A stretch of 64,000 bases of DNA from Amblyornis subalaris (taxonomy: Eukaryota > Chordata > Aves > Passeriformes > Ptilonorhynchidae), in the NCBI GenBank assembly GCA_018881555.1, contig JACAXG010000070.1:682001-746000 (forward strand). Direction: 5' to 3'. The position numbers and the translations under genes are program-made. The number at the start of each line of letters is the position of its first letter. Position 1 is the first letter of the stretch. Shown piece by piece: positions 13,301-26,837 of the stretch. The notes under the pieces are model-generated. The model ran no database searches. It worked only from the letters and a program-made list of their open reading frames with translations, and was not told where the DNA came from.

Positions 13301-14330
13301 TGCTTTTCACTGGATAGCTGAGGAAGTTTTTATTTAAACTTGGTTTCTACTGCCAACAGCCCTGCTGTCTGGGTTGACAGAGAATATTCCTCAAGTACCT
13401 ACTGAAGCAGCAATCTCCAACGTGCTCCCAAAGACTTTAACTTTGCCAATTCTTTTTGGAAGGGGCATGATTTTCCTCTCACTTACACCTTCTTCACAGC
13501 AGGGTAACTCCATTAAAAAGACTCCTCTTTTACACCTGTGGAAGGAAGCAAAGAATCAAGGCCATCCCCTGCAGGAAGAATGCACATAAAATACCTGCTG
13601 CATGGTGTGCTGGAAAAAAATACAATCCCCCAGCTGCTTCCACCATCCGAGCACAGAAACTCCTCTCTCCAATGTTGTTTTTAATAAAAACCTTATGAAA
13701 AGGAAACTGCCTTCCCGAGCCATCCTGCACTGACTCAGGAGAACCGTTGGGTTGGATCATGACAGTATAAACTGGATTATTGCCAGAACAAGCAACAGAT
13801 GCCAGCAGTGTGACACAGAGCGAGGATTTGGCAGTTTGTTCAAACACTCTGACAGCAGCAGGCATTTTAGACTCTGAAAGATAAGAAACTGGCCAGCAAA
13901 ATGCATTGATGGAGTATGTGGACTGTGCTGTCTGCCCTGCCACCTCCCTGAAATAATGCAGGACTCAGTCCAGTGGGAGCGTGCATCTTTTCAGGCTAGC
14001 GGGACTGCTGAATCCTGTACAGCAAATAACTTCGTTTCTGCAAGAACCCTTTGCTTAAAAAGATGACATCTGTTGTATATTTGTCTCGAGGTTTTCAGAG
14101 CTAGAAAATGGTTCATCACCATATTTCACAGGTGCAGAGACCTTCCAAGACTTTTCTTTNGTAGGTAGGTGATAGCACGATACTGTAATGATTGTCCCTA
14201 CAGAAACACTACTCAGAGAGGGAGGTGCTACCATCACATAGTGTAATGTGGCATTTCTTTATTAGAGAGATGGATGGATTGGTGTAACTGTAGAAGAAGA
14301 AAAGTTAGAGTGAAAAACAGGTAGGTCAGT

Positions 14331-14346
14331 AGATAGATAGATAGAT
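14331..14346. repeat. (AGAT)4 microsatellite
   Basis: Four AGAT units occur in tandem. Confidence 0.9.
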
Positions 14347-16846
14347 GCATTCATTCCACCATTTATCTTCTGCCTATTTGCTATGCTGGCTGGCCAGCAA
14401 CACCTTGGCAGGATCTGTCTTCTTCTCACAGCCAGGAACCTACTGACAGGGCCAGGAGACAGAGTGCCACTGGTTCATTAGATCTTTCTGTTTTGAACCC
14501 ATGCTTCCTTGTAAGCAGAGACCCTTGCAGGGCTCATAGTTCAGGCTTCAGATTCTCCTTGAGAAGCTGAGTCCTCTCTGCTTGGGTTAGCCTATATCCC
14601 CTGCAATGCAACAAGAAGGACCTACGTGGGTTACAGGGTCTCATAGGAGGCATAAGGGCTGGGGTGCATCTATTTGGGAAGCTGGAGCACTAGAGGAAAA
14701 CAAAGACAGCAGGTTCTTAAGCTACAGATCAAAGGGAAGATGAAGCTGGGAAAAATGCAATATCCTACTGAAAAAAATTGTACAGCATGTCCAGGTGCTT
14801 GCTTATTGACAAAAAAAAGGGCATAGTAGTTCAAAGGCTTCTCTGCTGCCCCCAAACCTCCCCGGTTTCTACACTCACCTCCACCTAGTGATGTAAGCAC
14901 TGAAATGTTAGAAGTCCCTGCAGATACTGGATCCAGGTTTTGCTCAGTGCTGTGTTCTGCCACTGTTGGCAGAGACTCTTCAGCTATGTAGCACATCTGC
15001 ACAACGTTTCCAAGAGAAACCAGCCTCTTCCTGTGGCTGTGAACAGTATCTGAAGCAAGACTAGTCTGAGTCCATGCCCACACCCCTCCCTTTGCTACCA
15101 GACTATCACTTTCCAAGTCTTTCTGCCCTTCCTAAAAAAATCTGCTAGCAGGTCTCTGCAGCAAGCTGCTCACAAGACTCCTTTCACATTGGCTGCAAAC
15201 AGCTTCTGTTCGGAGCAGGGACTATATTTTTCCCCAGTTATGCAAGATGCAGAGCAGGAGCACCCAGGACAACCCTGCCCAGCATATACAGGCACTGCCC
15301 CATCTCTTCCTGTGGCCACCCTGGCACACACGAGAAACCTTCATCCCCTTGCAAGCAGGTTCCTCATCTCCTTCACAGGCTTTTCTGGAGGGTGAGTGGC
15401 AGAGCCTGACACAGCAGCAATGACAGCCAATTACCAGCTTTAAAAATTACCCCCCCAGGTGAGCGGGTTGCCCAGCTGCTGTCAGACTGATTTCAGGTTA
15501 GGCTGGAAATTGTCAGCCAACTGACAGAGTCCCTGGTTAGTCTCTGCTTCCCTGGAAAGATGTGCCAGTGCTCCCCATGCTGTGCTCCACTCAACTTTTA
15601 TTCCCAGCCATGGCATTTGGAGAAGGTTTTGGAGGGAATCAGAGGGGAAATGCATGACACCTTGTCAGCCACACTGGAGAGTTACTGGGCAGGGAGAAAA
15701 ACCTCCCTCCTGCCAGCAGCCAGGGCCAGACAGTGATGGGAGAGTGCTGGGGAGCCTGAAAGCAGAGTAGCTGAGGGCTGGAAGAAGGGAGCTACTGCTG
15801 TAAGGGAGCAAGGGCAGAAATGGCACAGCGGGCTGTAGCCACGGGCAAGGAGAGGGAAGGGGAGTCAAGCAGCACGGGCAAGGCTGCAGCAGCCACGCAG
15901 CCAGAGTCCCCCNGCAGCCAGACCAAGGAGAAGGGGACAGAGACTTGTTGGCACGAAGCCCTACACCAGCTCTAAAATGCAGGTGGCAGTGGTGTCGTCA
16001 AACGCTGTGTGAAAGGAAGCACCAGGAGTGCTTCATGAGGCATGAGAGCCATTGTCGGAAGGGGCTNAAACCATGGATGTGGACAAACGACCCTTGCAGA
16101 GCAGGGCTTCTGAGGAGGGAGGTTCGAGGCACCATGGTGGGTTCTGGGCCACCAAGGAATTTAGGGATAGAGATGCTGAGAGCTAGAGCCACAAGCAGGG
16201 TACATGTGCCATGGCCCAGAGAGAAGCACCAAGCTGATTTTTCCCCAGTGTTTAGGGTGCCACAGCAGCTGTGGAGGGAGCCCATGCAAGGACAGAACCA
16301 TCCTGGCAGCATCACCTACCCAGACCAGCCCCTGCCCCAGCCCCAGAAGCAGCCATATGCCACATTTGCTGTGCAGGGGTTTCCATTTCAGACACTGTGA
16401 TTCAACTTTTCTCTCCAGATAAAGTTATTAAGTTAAATTTGATCAAAATGACACATGGATTACAGTGTGTGTTGCAGACTCTAATTCTGTTTACTGTTCT
16501 GGGGGAATGGGCAATTATTACAAAAGCTGGGACAGAGTGTTTTTAATAACATTTCTTGTTAAGATTTAATTACAGGAAATTGTATTTTCTTAATCACTGA
16601 AAACTCAACTGCCTGGGAAATTTTTTTATATAATTTTGTTTGCAGTTTATTAAATCCTTAGGTTATTCCTTTTCTGAGGCTTTTAGTCACTTACTAAGTG
16701 CTTCTTAATGTGTGTAGGAGCAGATTGCTCAGAAGCACAAAGAAACTTAAGGGAGCAGACTCTGGGAGGCAGAGCTGGCCTTTGACAAAGCAGATGTCCA
16801 AAGAGGATTTAGAGGTCCTAAGGTATTCTTTGAAAAACAAAAATCT

Positions 16847-16847
16847 A

Positions 16848-16902
<55 letters not shown>
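16847..16902. repeat. Poly-A followed by (AT)19 microsatellite
   Basis: A run of about 19 A is followed by 19 AT units. It is probably polymorphic in length. Confidence 0.97.
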
Positions 16903-16906
<4 letters not shown>

Positions 16907-18402
16907 GTATATTCTACCACTTTAGGCTGCCAAGATCTGCCTATCCTGCAGCCTGACTGATGCTGGCACCAGCTGCTCCCCACCTCCCTCACTCCCTGGC
17001 GCACCTCTCTGAAGCAATGGTATTCTGGGGGACTATCCAAAATGAGGACCAACTTCTAAAACATGTCAAAGCGGGGAGATGAATTACTGAAGAGAGTGAA
17101 TGGAGGCCCTGAGACACATGACAGAGAAGAGGAAAGAAGGGGCGAAGGACCTGTTGTCCTGAGCATCAATGCTTCCTGAGCCAAGCTGTCACCTCACAGA
17201 CTGGCCAGGGAGAAGGGTTGGATGACTATTCCCTATCCCTGAAGAGTGAACTGGTGGCACACCAGAGCACTGTTCCCAAAGAGGGGTGCCCGATCTTGGC
17301 GGCCAAGTCAAAGCATCGGGCTTGGCAGGGCTGCTCAGCTACTGTTGCACCTCTGGGTGCCAGCACAGGGAGGTGCAGTTGAGGACAAGAAATGACCCAG
17401 CTGAAAACCATGTCCTTGCATGGGGCCAAAATTTTTCCCCCGGCTGCTAGAGTAGCTGTCACTGTCTCAAGTGCTGCAGCTCTCGGTAGAAAGAACTGCC
17501 TATCTGAAAAGAGCCAAGCAGCTGCTTCAAATAACCAAGGCAGAAGTTCTCCAGGCCAAGGGCTCCCCATCCCCAGGCTCCCAGTGCCCCAGAGTCTGCT
17601 TCCAGCCCTTCAGGGAGTGCAGACAGGAGCAAGGCAGTGGAAATCAGTGAAAGAGGCGATTGTGCTGATCAAAGTTCAGGCTCGCTTCTGTTGATGTGCA
17701 AAGCAGCCTCCCTTTGTGTGCAGGGCTACCGCTGAAAGGACAGGAGACCCCAGGAGAGATGAGCTGCTGCTGCTGCCAGTCGGTGAACAGGGCAGGATGC
17801 TTCCCACCCACNCGCAGCCCTTCAGAAAGCGGCTCAGTCCCATCAGCTGACTGCCTTATCTCTCCCCTGATGCACACGCCAAAGAGAATGGGCTTATCTC
17901 TGCCTCATACTGTCTGGGATGATGTATTCAAGCCCCATGAGTGGCATAGCCAGACAGGGATCCTATCAGGTCACCAGCTGCCAGTCAAACAGAGACCCTA
18001 CAGGGGCATGGGGGCCACAATACCAGGAGCTCAGAACAGCTTTGGTCTTGCCCTGCCCTGCTTCGAGCTCTGCCTGCAGAGCAAGGACCTCTTGAGCAGC
18101 CTGTGCCTTGACCCTGGCATTTCATGAGAGCAGATGTATCTGGTGAAGTCTCCTTTTCCTTGCCAAAGATGAAGCTGTAGGGTGACATCTGAGTCCAGTT
18201 AACTTGAAAATCCTGAAAGTGATGGGCAATCTACAGCTTGCAAGCTAAATGTAGCCTAGGCCTGCCCTTAGACTTGCCAGGATCTAGGGTAAACCAAGCA
18301 GATTTCAGTGCATTTGCCAAAGGCAGAGATATTTGCTCTCTTCTGATACCAGATNTAGGCAGGGGAGCATCAAATGGAAGTGGCTGATCCAAAGCAAACA
18401 AG

Positions 18403-18500
18403 AAATGGTGGTTCTTCACGCAATGCTTTGTTAGGCTGTGGGACTCCTTGCCACAGGGTGTTGGGGATGCTCAACATTAATGCAAAAGGCGGTGGACCAA
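18403..18500 (+). mobile_element. CR1-like LINE fragment
   Basis: GTTCTTCACGCAATGCTTTG followed by GTGGGACTCCTTGCCACAGG is the conserved stretch near the end of older CR1 ORF2 copies. It is short and degenerate, and adjoins unremarkable DNA. Confidence 0.55.
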
Positions 18501-18851
18501 AGTCAAGGAAGACAAACCAAGCATGATGGCTTAACTAAGCAGCTCTGGTCAGAGAATCCCTGAATTCAGATCTCTGGGAGCTGAGGGAGTATTTTGNAGA
18601 AGCTGCACTGCAGACTTGTCTTCTTCTCGCACATAGCCCAAGTACACATGACCAGCTGCTGAGATGCCAAGCTGGATGGGCATTTAGCTGGATCATGCAC
18701 ACCTGCATAGAATGTGTACCCATACAGAGGCCATAAGTTCTGCTCTGTTGGTTGCTCCTGCATTTCAGTCTCCACAGGAGTCACACATCCTCTCAAGCCT
18801 GTGGCAGGCAGGACAAACAAATGCTCCAGGATTTGAGCTGAGGCAGAAGTG

Positions 18852-19375
18852 TGTTCTGGTTTCAGCTGGGATAGAGCTAATTTTCTTCCTAGTACCTGGT
18901 ACAGTGCTGTGCTTTGGATTTGGGATGAAAATAATGTTGATAACACATTGATGTTTTAGATGTTGCTAAGCAGTGTTTACACAGAGTAAAAGGCTTTTCA
19001 GCTTCTCACCTCACCCCACCAGTAAAGAGGTTGGGGGACACAAGAAGCTGGGAGGGGATGCAGCCAGGATAGCTGACCCCCACTGTCCAAAGCAATGTTC
19101 CGTACCTTATGACATCAGGATATAAGCTAGAAGGAAAGCTGGCCAGGGGCCACTGCTCAGGTACTGGCTGAGTATCAGTCAATGGCTGGTAAGCAATTGC
19201 ATTGTTTTGTATATTCTAATTATTTTTCCCTTCATTTTCTGTCCTATTAAACAGCCTTTAACTCAATGCATGAACTTTACTTTTTTGTCCAATTCTCTCC
19301 CCATCGCACTGAGGGGCTGGGAGTGAGCAAGCAACTGTGCAGTGCTTAGTTGCCAGCTAAGGTCAAACCACAAAA
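18852..19375 (+). mobile_element. Solo LTR of an avian endogenous retrovirus
   Basis: It begins TGTTCTGGTTTCAGCTGGGA and ends near CAAACCACAAAA, a decayed CA terminus. Within it lie a CRE-like TGACATCA (19110-19117), a TATAA (19121-19125) and an ATTAAA poly(A) signal (19246-19251), in the order expected for U3, R and U5. The layout matches a common bird LTR family that I recognise from memory but will not name. No internal retroviral genes or second LTR are in the window, so it is a solo LTR formed by recombination. I could not resolve the target-site duplication. Confidence 0.82.
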
Positions 19376-22300
19376 AGAGGCAAGTTTATCAAACCAGCCA
19401 GGCTGTGCTCTGGCCAGCCCAGTCTGACAGCCCCATGGTCCCTGCTGTACTCTTCACGACATCCATGACTTACGCCACTGGCAGGGAGGAGAGGACTGAA
19501 TGGAGGGGACAGAGGGGTGCATTTCTTCTGTGCCCTGCTTGCTACAGGTGGCACCGCCAACTCCTAGGACCTTGTAACTATTTGCACTCCCTTCAACATA
19601 TTGATACCCCCTCTCCAGTGGCCAGGGTTGGATGCTTTGACATGTAGAGGTAAGGATGAGGAGGGCTAACCCCTCCATCCCAGCATTTGCCAGATACTTC
19701 AGTTACTGCTAAGACCTTTGGCTACCACCATTTTAGGACAGGGCCATAGTTTTATAACAGCATCCCAATTGCACTTGCCTCTGATCATTCTGAGCACCAT
19801 CAGCCTTTGTTCTGGGTTCACAGCTCTGTTCCTACTCCAGGACAGTGACAATCAGTGACTTCCCAGCTTCCCCAAAACACTGCACCTTTCATTTCAGGAC
19901 ATAAACATTGAAAAGAAACAACACCTACAAACAAACATGTCAAACACTTATGCCAAGCTTACCATGTACTGTAGATCAGCCCTACCAGATCCTGGTCAGG
20001 TCTGACATGAATATCTCAGTTCTCTGTTCCAACTCCGTCTATGTGTTTTTCAGTCTGGGCTGTTTCTTTAAATCCATTACCATGTTTCTGTGTCTGCTTT
20101 TTTAAACCAGAGTAAGTAATTTCTCCCATGAGAAATTTCTCCTCTGTTTGCAAATTAGAGACTTGCATTAATAAAACAAGGTGGACTTACTTGAGAGTGG
20201 CATAGAAAAACGAGGCAGAGCTCCACCATCCCCATTACCATGTGTGTTGCTTGCTGCANGTGGTAGGAGGGGAGAAGAGCTGTGCAGCAGCCTAACTCCC
20301 TCCCCAGCTGCAAGCCTGCTGTCCCACTCCCTCCCCTCTTCCCCCAATCCACTGTGTCCATCCCATGGGGCTCCTCAGCCCTATGATATGTGGCACTGAG
20401 GGCACTGATGCAAGTCTTTCCAGTCACTCTGTGTGTGCCTGGCACAGATCACATCTCAGGGTAATCATCTTTGAAGGCTCCTTGCTTCTAAGGTCTTGCA
20501 TCTGTCACAAAGGAGTATTTCCCATCTGCTGGGATTTACTCCAGGTTCCTGGGACACAGCTGATTCCAGCCTACCCGCCCTCAATCAAGAGCAGTCACAT
20601 CAATCTCTCACCTGGCTTCGGCTAATATGCCCAAGGCAGCAGGGAGCACATGGGCTTGCACACCAAGGGTTTCATCTGGTAACTCCGCGCATTACTTTGC
20701 AGAGGCCATAGCAGTCTCAGGTTACAAAAGGGATTCCCTCTGCTCCCAGACCTCCCATTTTGGAGCTAGTGGGTTCCCGTAACCCAAGAGGGTGGGTACA
20801 CGCAATGCAAAGAAAGGCCAGGCTCAGACTTGTGGGATGCTTTGGGACACACTGGGAAATGCGATACCTGCAAATGTTTTGACTCTCCAGGATGGAAGGA
20901 TGANCATTAGGAAGTGCCACGTTTCCAGACGAGGGAAGTGGAAGTGTGGGGCCAGACAGAAGTATTTCCAGACAGTGTGGGGCCAGTGCTGAGGAACCCA
21001 GTGGCACAGGCAATGCAACACAGATCAGCAATTACTTTCACTATTAAACCTTTAACTCCACCAGGTTTAGCCACAGTAACCTTTCAGCACACATCCCAAT
21101 CCATGCTAGTTAGATGGTTCCTCAAGACTCACTGTCAGCCAGCAGAGATCAGCCTCCGCACCCTTATCTTCACTTTCTGGAGCCCAGGGAGGAAAGAGAA
21201 GCCCCCTCTGAAAGTGCAGCTCCCTCCACATGCTCTGTACTTGTGGGCTTCCCTCTGTGGAAAGCTTTGCTGGGAGACTGTAGGCATGCAGCAACACCTA
21301 CAGAAATTCAGGGTGTACTGCAGGCTCTCAGAGAAGCAGAGCCAGCAGCAACAGGGAGCCAAACCGGCATTCTTTTAATATACATCAGCTTTCCACATCA
21401 CCACCTTCCCATGGCAGACAGAAATGTGAGAGACGCATCTCAAGCACTGAGCAGTAATTAAAAAAGGCGAAGCCTGGATTTGTTTCCATATTTTGCGTAT
21501 CAAAGCTCTGAAGCGAGGGAGGCTTTGGTGCAATGAGTCTTGAAATATTCTCTACAGTCTCCTGAATCTTAAGAAGCAGTAGCTCAGCCTGCTTCCGTAA
21601 GAAAACAGAAGGTGATGGGCTCAGTGTGACCGGTTCTTGGCACTGGTTGGTGCTGGACTCTTCCAAGGGAAACAGAAAGAAACCTGAAGGTATCATGTAT
21701 CCCTGAGGAGGTTTCTCCCACTCCAATTGGTATGTATTACATGCTGTGACAAAAGCAGTAAGAGATTTGTGAGGGTCATGAGCCCTTAGGGCTCTGTGAT
21801 CCACGTGGTTTTGCTCACGGTGCTGCTGGTAGTTCAGGCTTAAAACACCTGCAGTGTCCATGGAAGGTATCAAGCTTGGGACATCCCTTGTACCAGTATG
21901 GGCTCAATTTATCCAGCATATAACAGCAGCCTGTTGCCTGTTGCCTGTTGCCTATGCTGGGGCAGTGTCCCAGGCCAGGCTGGAGTTTATAGTGCAGATA
22001 GNGGGCAAGCGGGAGTGACTTTGGGCTACAGCTCAGTGAGGGCACAGACAAACTCCAGACTCACTCCATTGAAACATGATTTGCCTGCACATGAGAAACT
22101 CAGGTACTGCTCCTCGTGTTGCTCTAGTGGGAACCAGTGAGCCTCAGGGTACATGGGTGCACTTCGGTTCTTCAGTTAAGTCCCTTCTGGGCTAAGTTAG
22201 CAGATGCAGCACCATCACGGGCTGTTTCCACAGTCTTTCTCACCTGGAAAGCTTTTGTGTTCTAGGCAGCCAAGGATTCAGAGAGCTTGCAGAGAAGTGC

Positions 22301-24872
22301 CAATTACGTGGCCAGGACCCTGTTGTGCACCCGTCTTCTGAGGAGNACCCAAACACAGTAATACCCTCCTCACCTCCACGCTGGCTGCCATGCTGCCTCC
22401 ACAGGCTTCTTGGGCCAGGCCTGTTTGAGTTACATCCCACTGAAGAGGAATCTGCAGATTACTGGAGGGATATGCAGGGTGACCTTCTACCTGTCCCTAT
22501 CACTTGCTTACATTAGGGTAGCGCTTTGAACAGGTCAGTCAGCAACACAGGCAGGAGTGAGCTCTGCAAATTGGAAACAGTAGGGGGGAAACAAGCAGTA
22601 AATAAAGTATTTGCTAGTGCACTCATTATCCCCTTTTTTCTGACTGGGGGACTGGCACAACAAATGTGGCTGTCAGACCTTGCTCAGGGAAAAGAAGTTA
22701 GCCCAGGAATACAAGATCTCAAAAGCTCCACCTTTTTCCAGAAAGCAAACACTGCCAGGCTCTTGGGTTGCTTCCTCTTCGCTCTTGTGGTGCACACGAA
22801 AGGATGGTAGGTCTCAGCCCCCNCTGCTTCAACCCCCAGCTTTGACAGGGTTCCCAGCGAAAGGCAAGGCTGGAGAAAGCTCTGAGCACTGGCTACAAAG
22901 GGGCCTCCTTCTTGCTGCATCCCTCACCCAATGTGAGCCTGGCCAGGTGGGACTTTGACCATAGTAAAAAATGCCATTAGTGTCAGGAGCAATGCAAGCC
23001 AGATTCTTTCTCATTTTTCAGTTTCTATGCGTTCCAAGTGGCACTAAAAACCTGAACCAAAAGCCAGCATCTCAGCCTCTCTAAGCCTGCCTCAGCAGCT
23101 GAGCAGACCATGCACCACAGCCGGGAAAGCCTGAATGCACACAGCATATTCACAGAAAGGAGAATATCTCTGAGTAACAGTTGTGAGTGCAATGGCATCA
23201 TTACTCCGGGCTGCAGCATCTGAGCTGCTTCTGTGGTGGTGTTTCTGTTCGGCTGCAGAGATGCACAGTGACATTACTGTTATCTACGATGCAGACAACA
23301 GAGTGGCGCAGATCCCCAGCATGTCNCGGATTATGGTCTGCTAGCACAAACATCTTTCTGGTGTTCTTTTACAGTTGAAACTGTCAGTAAAGTACACACA
23401 TACATACCAACAGAAAAAAACCCAAACATATCCTTCCCCACTGACAGATACATCAGTGTTGTGCTGTTCCCTATGGCTTGCAGTTAAGTCTATGCCACAG
23501 CTCCTCCATTAGCCCAAAATAAGATGTATCACTGACCTGAGTGCTCATCACACTCATCACACCCTTGCCTGGATGAAGCTACCTGAATTTAATCTCTCTT
23601 CTTCCTGTGTTTAGAAACGTCTAGCAATCTGCAGTGGCTGGCCAAGGGTTCATGGCAGAGGCTGGGGTGCAGACCTGTCTGGAATCAGCTTCTCTCTTGC
23701 AAACCTTTGTCTCCCTAATGGTCTAAGTACTGCAGCAGGCTGGCTGGTGCTCAGGAGGCCCTGCTCTGCAAGGCAAACACCAAGGTTCATGCCAGGCATA
23801 TAACAGGCACAGCAAGCAGAGGGAGAGACAACAGAGCCCATACTTGGGAGTCAGCTCACAGGTATGTCCCTGACCCTCCTCTCCCCCAGCTTCTGTCGCC
23901 TCTAAGTGACACAGGACCAACATGCCTTCTCCTCTCTTCCTGCCAGGCTACCCCCCTGGCAGGCTAGTGACAACTCCAGTACAGCAGAGGTGGATGCAGA
24001 GCAACCCACGAAGGGTGTGAGCCACCATGACTGAGCAGGAAAATTCAAAGTGGGAATGCAAACATTTCCTGGTGCAATGTGCAAAATGAGGGGCTTGAGC
24101 TTACTACTCATGCCCTTAGAGTGCTACATTTCCTAGCAGGTGTCCCAGAAATTTGAAACTGCTGAATGGAGTAATTTTCCCAGAGTGCACCATTAAATAT
24201 ATTTGGAATATTATTATAAAAGATGACCCTCCAATAACAGGAAATACTGCACAAATCTCTAGCGGGGACCAGGGAGCATCAGGGAGGCGGCTCAGGCCAA
24301 TTATAGTGACATATTTGATTTCCCAAAACCTAGACTTACAACAACCTAGAAAAGCATGGANGTTTGTATTTTAAGTCTGCTATGCCTGTATTTTTCCCAA
24401 TTTAGAAAGCCAACAAGAAGAGGTGAACTTTCAGCAAGAGCTTAAAAATTATAGTTTAGAAAATGAAAGAATATGTAACGCTGGCCTGCTGGTACCAAGG
24501 GACCCTCTCTGAAGCTTCAGGTTTGGAGAAATACCCTAAAGAGTGGATTTGCCCTTCTTGGCAGTTTAAAAATAGAGGCTTGCACTTGCAGTATCTGAGA
24601 GCAATCCCCTGTCCCCACTGGCAAGCAAATGACCATACTCCTCTTACATGTTGACAAAATCCTTCTGAGATTCCATTGGAGCTTTTTCTCCCCGTTACAC
24701 CAGCTGAGAAACCATTCCAGAACCTCACTGCTTTCTGATGCTCACAAAGTCGTTTTTCAGCCTACTTTTATTAGTAAGCAGCCCTTCTGATAGCATTAGT
24801 AATTCCCACTCTTTGCAGGAAATGCCTTGTTTGAGAGGACTGGCATTTGCCTTTCTCCTGGCTGTATCATTT
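19376..24872. other. Intergenic, no gene seen
   Basis: It holds the CTGTTGC triplet repeat. The 162-codon frame on the - strand (21385-21873) is unbroken but I recognise no domain. Confidence 0.65.
21931..21951. repeat. (CTGTTGC)3 tandem repeat
   Basis: Three perfect 7-bp units occur in tandem. Confidence 0.95.
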
Positions 24873-25150
24873 TCACACAGACTCACAGAAAGGTTGAGTT
24901 TGGAAGAGTGGCCCTGGTTTGTGTCCAGACAACTTCTAAACATCCACAAGAACAGAAACTCCACCACATTTCTAGCAATCTGTGCCACTTCTTGGCCACC
25001 CTCACTGTGAAAAATTGTTTTCTGACGTTCAAGAACCTCCTTTGTTTCAGTTTGTGCTCACTGCCTCTTGTCCTGCCACTCAGCATCACTGAAAAGAGTC
25101 TGACTCTGCTTTCTTTGAACCTTCCCTTCAGGTACATATGAGAAATTAGT
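24873..25150 (-). mobile_element. CR1 LINE 3' fragment
   Basis: It begins with the reversed CR1 terminus (ACTCACAGAAAGGTTGAG). On the - strand it reads LNVRKQFFTVRVAKKWHRL, a decayed CR1 ORF2 C-terminus. It is more diverged than the copy at 49844. Confidence 0.85.
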
Positions 25151-25764
25151 TGTCGCCCTGAGTTTTGCAGTTCTTCAATATTTTTCATTTCTGTAACAGA
25201 GTTCTCACGCACTTTCTGTAAACATAGCCATGTTTTGCTAACCATCCTTTATTGTTTGCATTCCATTCTCCTAGGCGGAGACATTTGATGGATTTTTCCT
25301 TTGACCAGTGTGATTGAGGGGTGGTAACCTCACCCTCCAATCCACGGTGGTTTCTAAGAACACATAAATAAACAAGCTCGGGGTCGTCTGGCCCCCTTCT
25401 TGCTTCTTGTCTTGACAGAGCTGAGTCTGCATGGTTCTTTCGTGTCCAAGTGCGACAATTAGTCATCATTTTTGCCAGCCAATATGATGCAGTAGCACTC
25501 CCAGGATCTCTGTCTTCCTGACTCTTTCAAAGACATAGACCCCCCAGCTTATAGCTGAGCTTTTCATAAGCAGTTTCTCAGACTTTCTGACACTGCAGTT
25601 AGAAGTACCAGACTGTAAACTTCTCTAGTCTTCAAAGTAACCTAATTTCTGCTGCATGATATTCTGATCCTCTTCTTTCCTGCTGATTCTCCTACCTTTC
25701 CATGAGAATCAAAATGTACCAGAGGACACCTGTGTTTCTGTTCATGAAAACATTAGATCAGTCC

Positions 25765-26170
25765 TAAGATTCATCCCTAAGAAAACACCACTAGACCCTT
25801 AAGCCTGGTCAGTATACTCTTGTAAAATACGCTCTGCTGTCATCTCCTCTTGAGCCAGTTTTTTACCTTAATTGTCAGCTCTACTGATTCCCAAATACTT
25901 CAGTTCCACTGGTTTCTCAGTGGTATCCTATCAAAATTGTATTTGAAGCATAAATAGATCTTCCACATCTCTTTTGTCTAGAAAAACAGCTGTCTTCTCA
26001 AAGAAAGATATCAGACCACTATGCCATGATCTGCCAAGGGCAAAACTCATGTTTCATTGTATGACCTTTTCCATTTACCTCTGCTAATTTGTCCATCCTT
26101 CACAAGTTGCTAAAAAGCTTTAAACATTGCTGAGGTCAGACATGGCCAAGTACATGCCCAGAGCACACTA
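25765..26170 (-). mobile_element. Ancient L3-type CR1 fragment
   Basis: Antisense matches to the reverse transcriptase region of old amniote CR1/L3 elements include an AACACCACTAG block near 25784. They also include the run around 25995-26050 (CTTCTCAAAGAAAGATATCA, then ATGATCTGCCAAGGGCAAA) and TTGCTGAGGTCAGAC near 26127. It is strongly diverged with broken frames. The identification is from memory of the family. Confidence 0.6.
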
Positions 26171-26762
26171 TCACCCTTATTAACTAGAGATACTACCTTT
26201 GCTAATATCTAATCAGGTGTTATTCACAGTTTGAAGGATGTATCAAAGCTCCATGCCAGATGCTTGTCATTTGCATGCAAGTGTTTCAGAATTTGGAAAT
26301 GCAAATTACCCAAACTGACCACATCCAGCATTTGAAGTCTGCTTCCACCCTGATGTGATCACTCTGACTGCCTGGTACCTGTTGCTCTCTCTCAGCTGGC
26401 TGTGTAAAGAGGGAGAACGTGCTGATGGTATAATACAGCTGCTCCAAGCAGAAAAGAAAATCGAAAAGGACCAGAGTGGGAATGAGATGGCAGCAGCCCT
26501 CAGTGACTTATGCCCAGAGGGTGCAAGATGCTCAGAGCCTCTCCCAGGTGGCACCACGGCTGCTTGCCCTACAGGCATCACCCACAGGTTCGGTCTAGGG
26601 CTTTTAGGAACTCCAGCACAAAAGATGTTTAATTTTATTCCCTGCATTAAGAATGGTTGTGCAGCTGGCAGATGGGTAACTGTTGTGGTGAAAGGTTGCG
26701 CTAGAAATAAAGTAGGTTAGGAGTAGTAGATCAAATTAAGAGAAAAACATGCTAGTAGCTTG

Positions 26763-26837
26763 GCTGAGGAACAAATGAGGACAGCATGTAGCATTGACAG
26801 TTAAAATTAAACACACTGTCCTCATTTGTCCCTTAGC
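26763..26837. repeat. Inverted repeat, 22-bp arms
   Basis: The arms 26763-26784 and 26816-26837 have 20 Watson-Crick pairs, one G-U pair and one mismatch. The loop is 31 bases and AT-rich. Confidence 0.93.

Larger units (their letters stand above)
10381..18402. other. Intergenic, no gene seen
   Basis: It holds the AGAT and A/(AT)19 microsatellites. Otherwise I recognise nothing. The 137-codon - strand frame at 13530-13943 has no family resemblance that I can name. Confidence 0.65.

Noticed and set aside
13530..13943. 137-codon frame (-)
   Set aside because: It has no domain, no splice logic and a composition like the flanking DNA.
21385..21873. 162-codon frame (-), with a helix-like stretch near its end
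   Set aside because: It looked slightly protein-like, but it has no true ATG at its first listed codon, no domain and no splice context.
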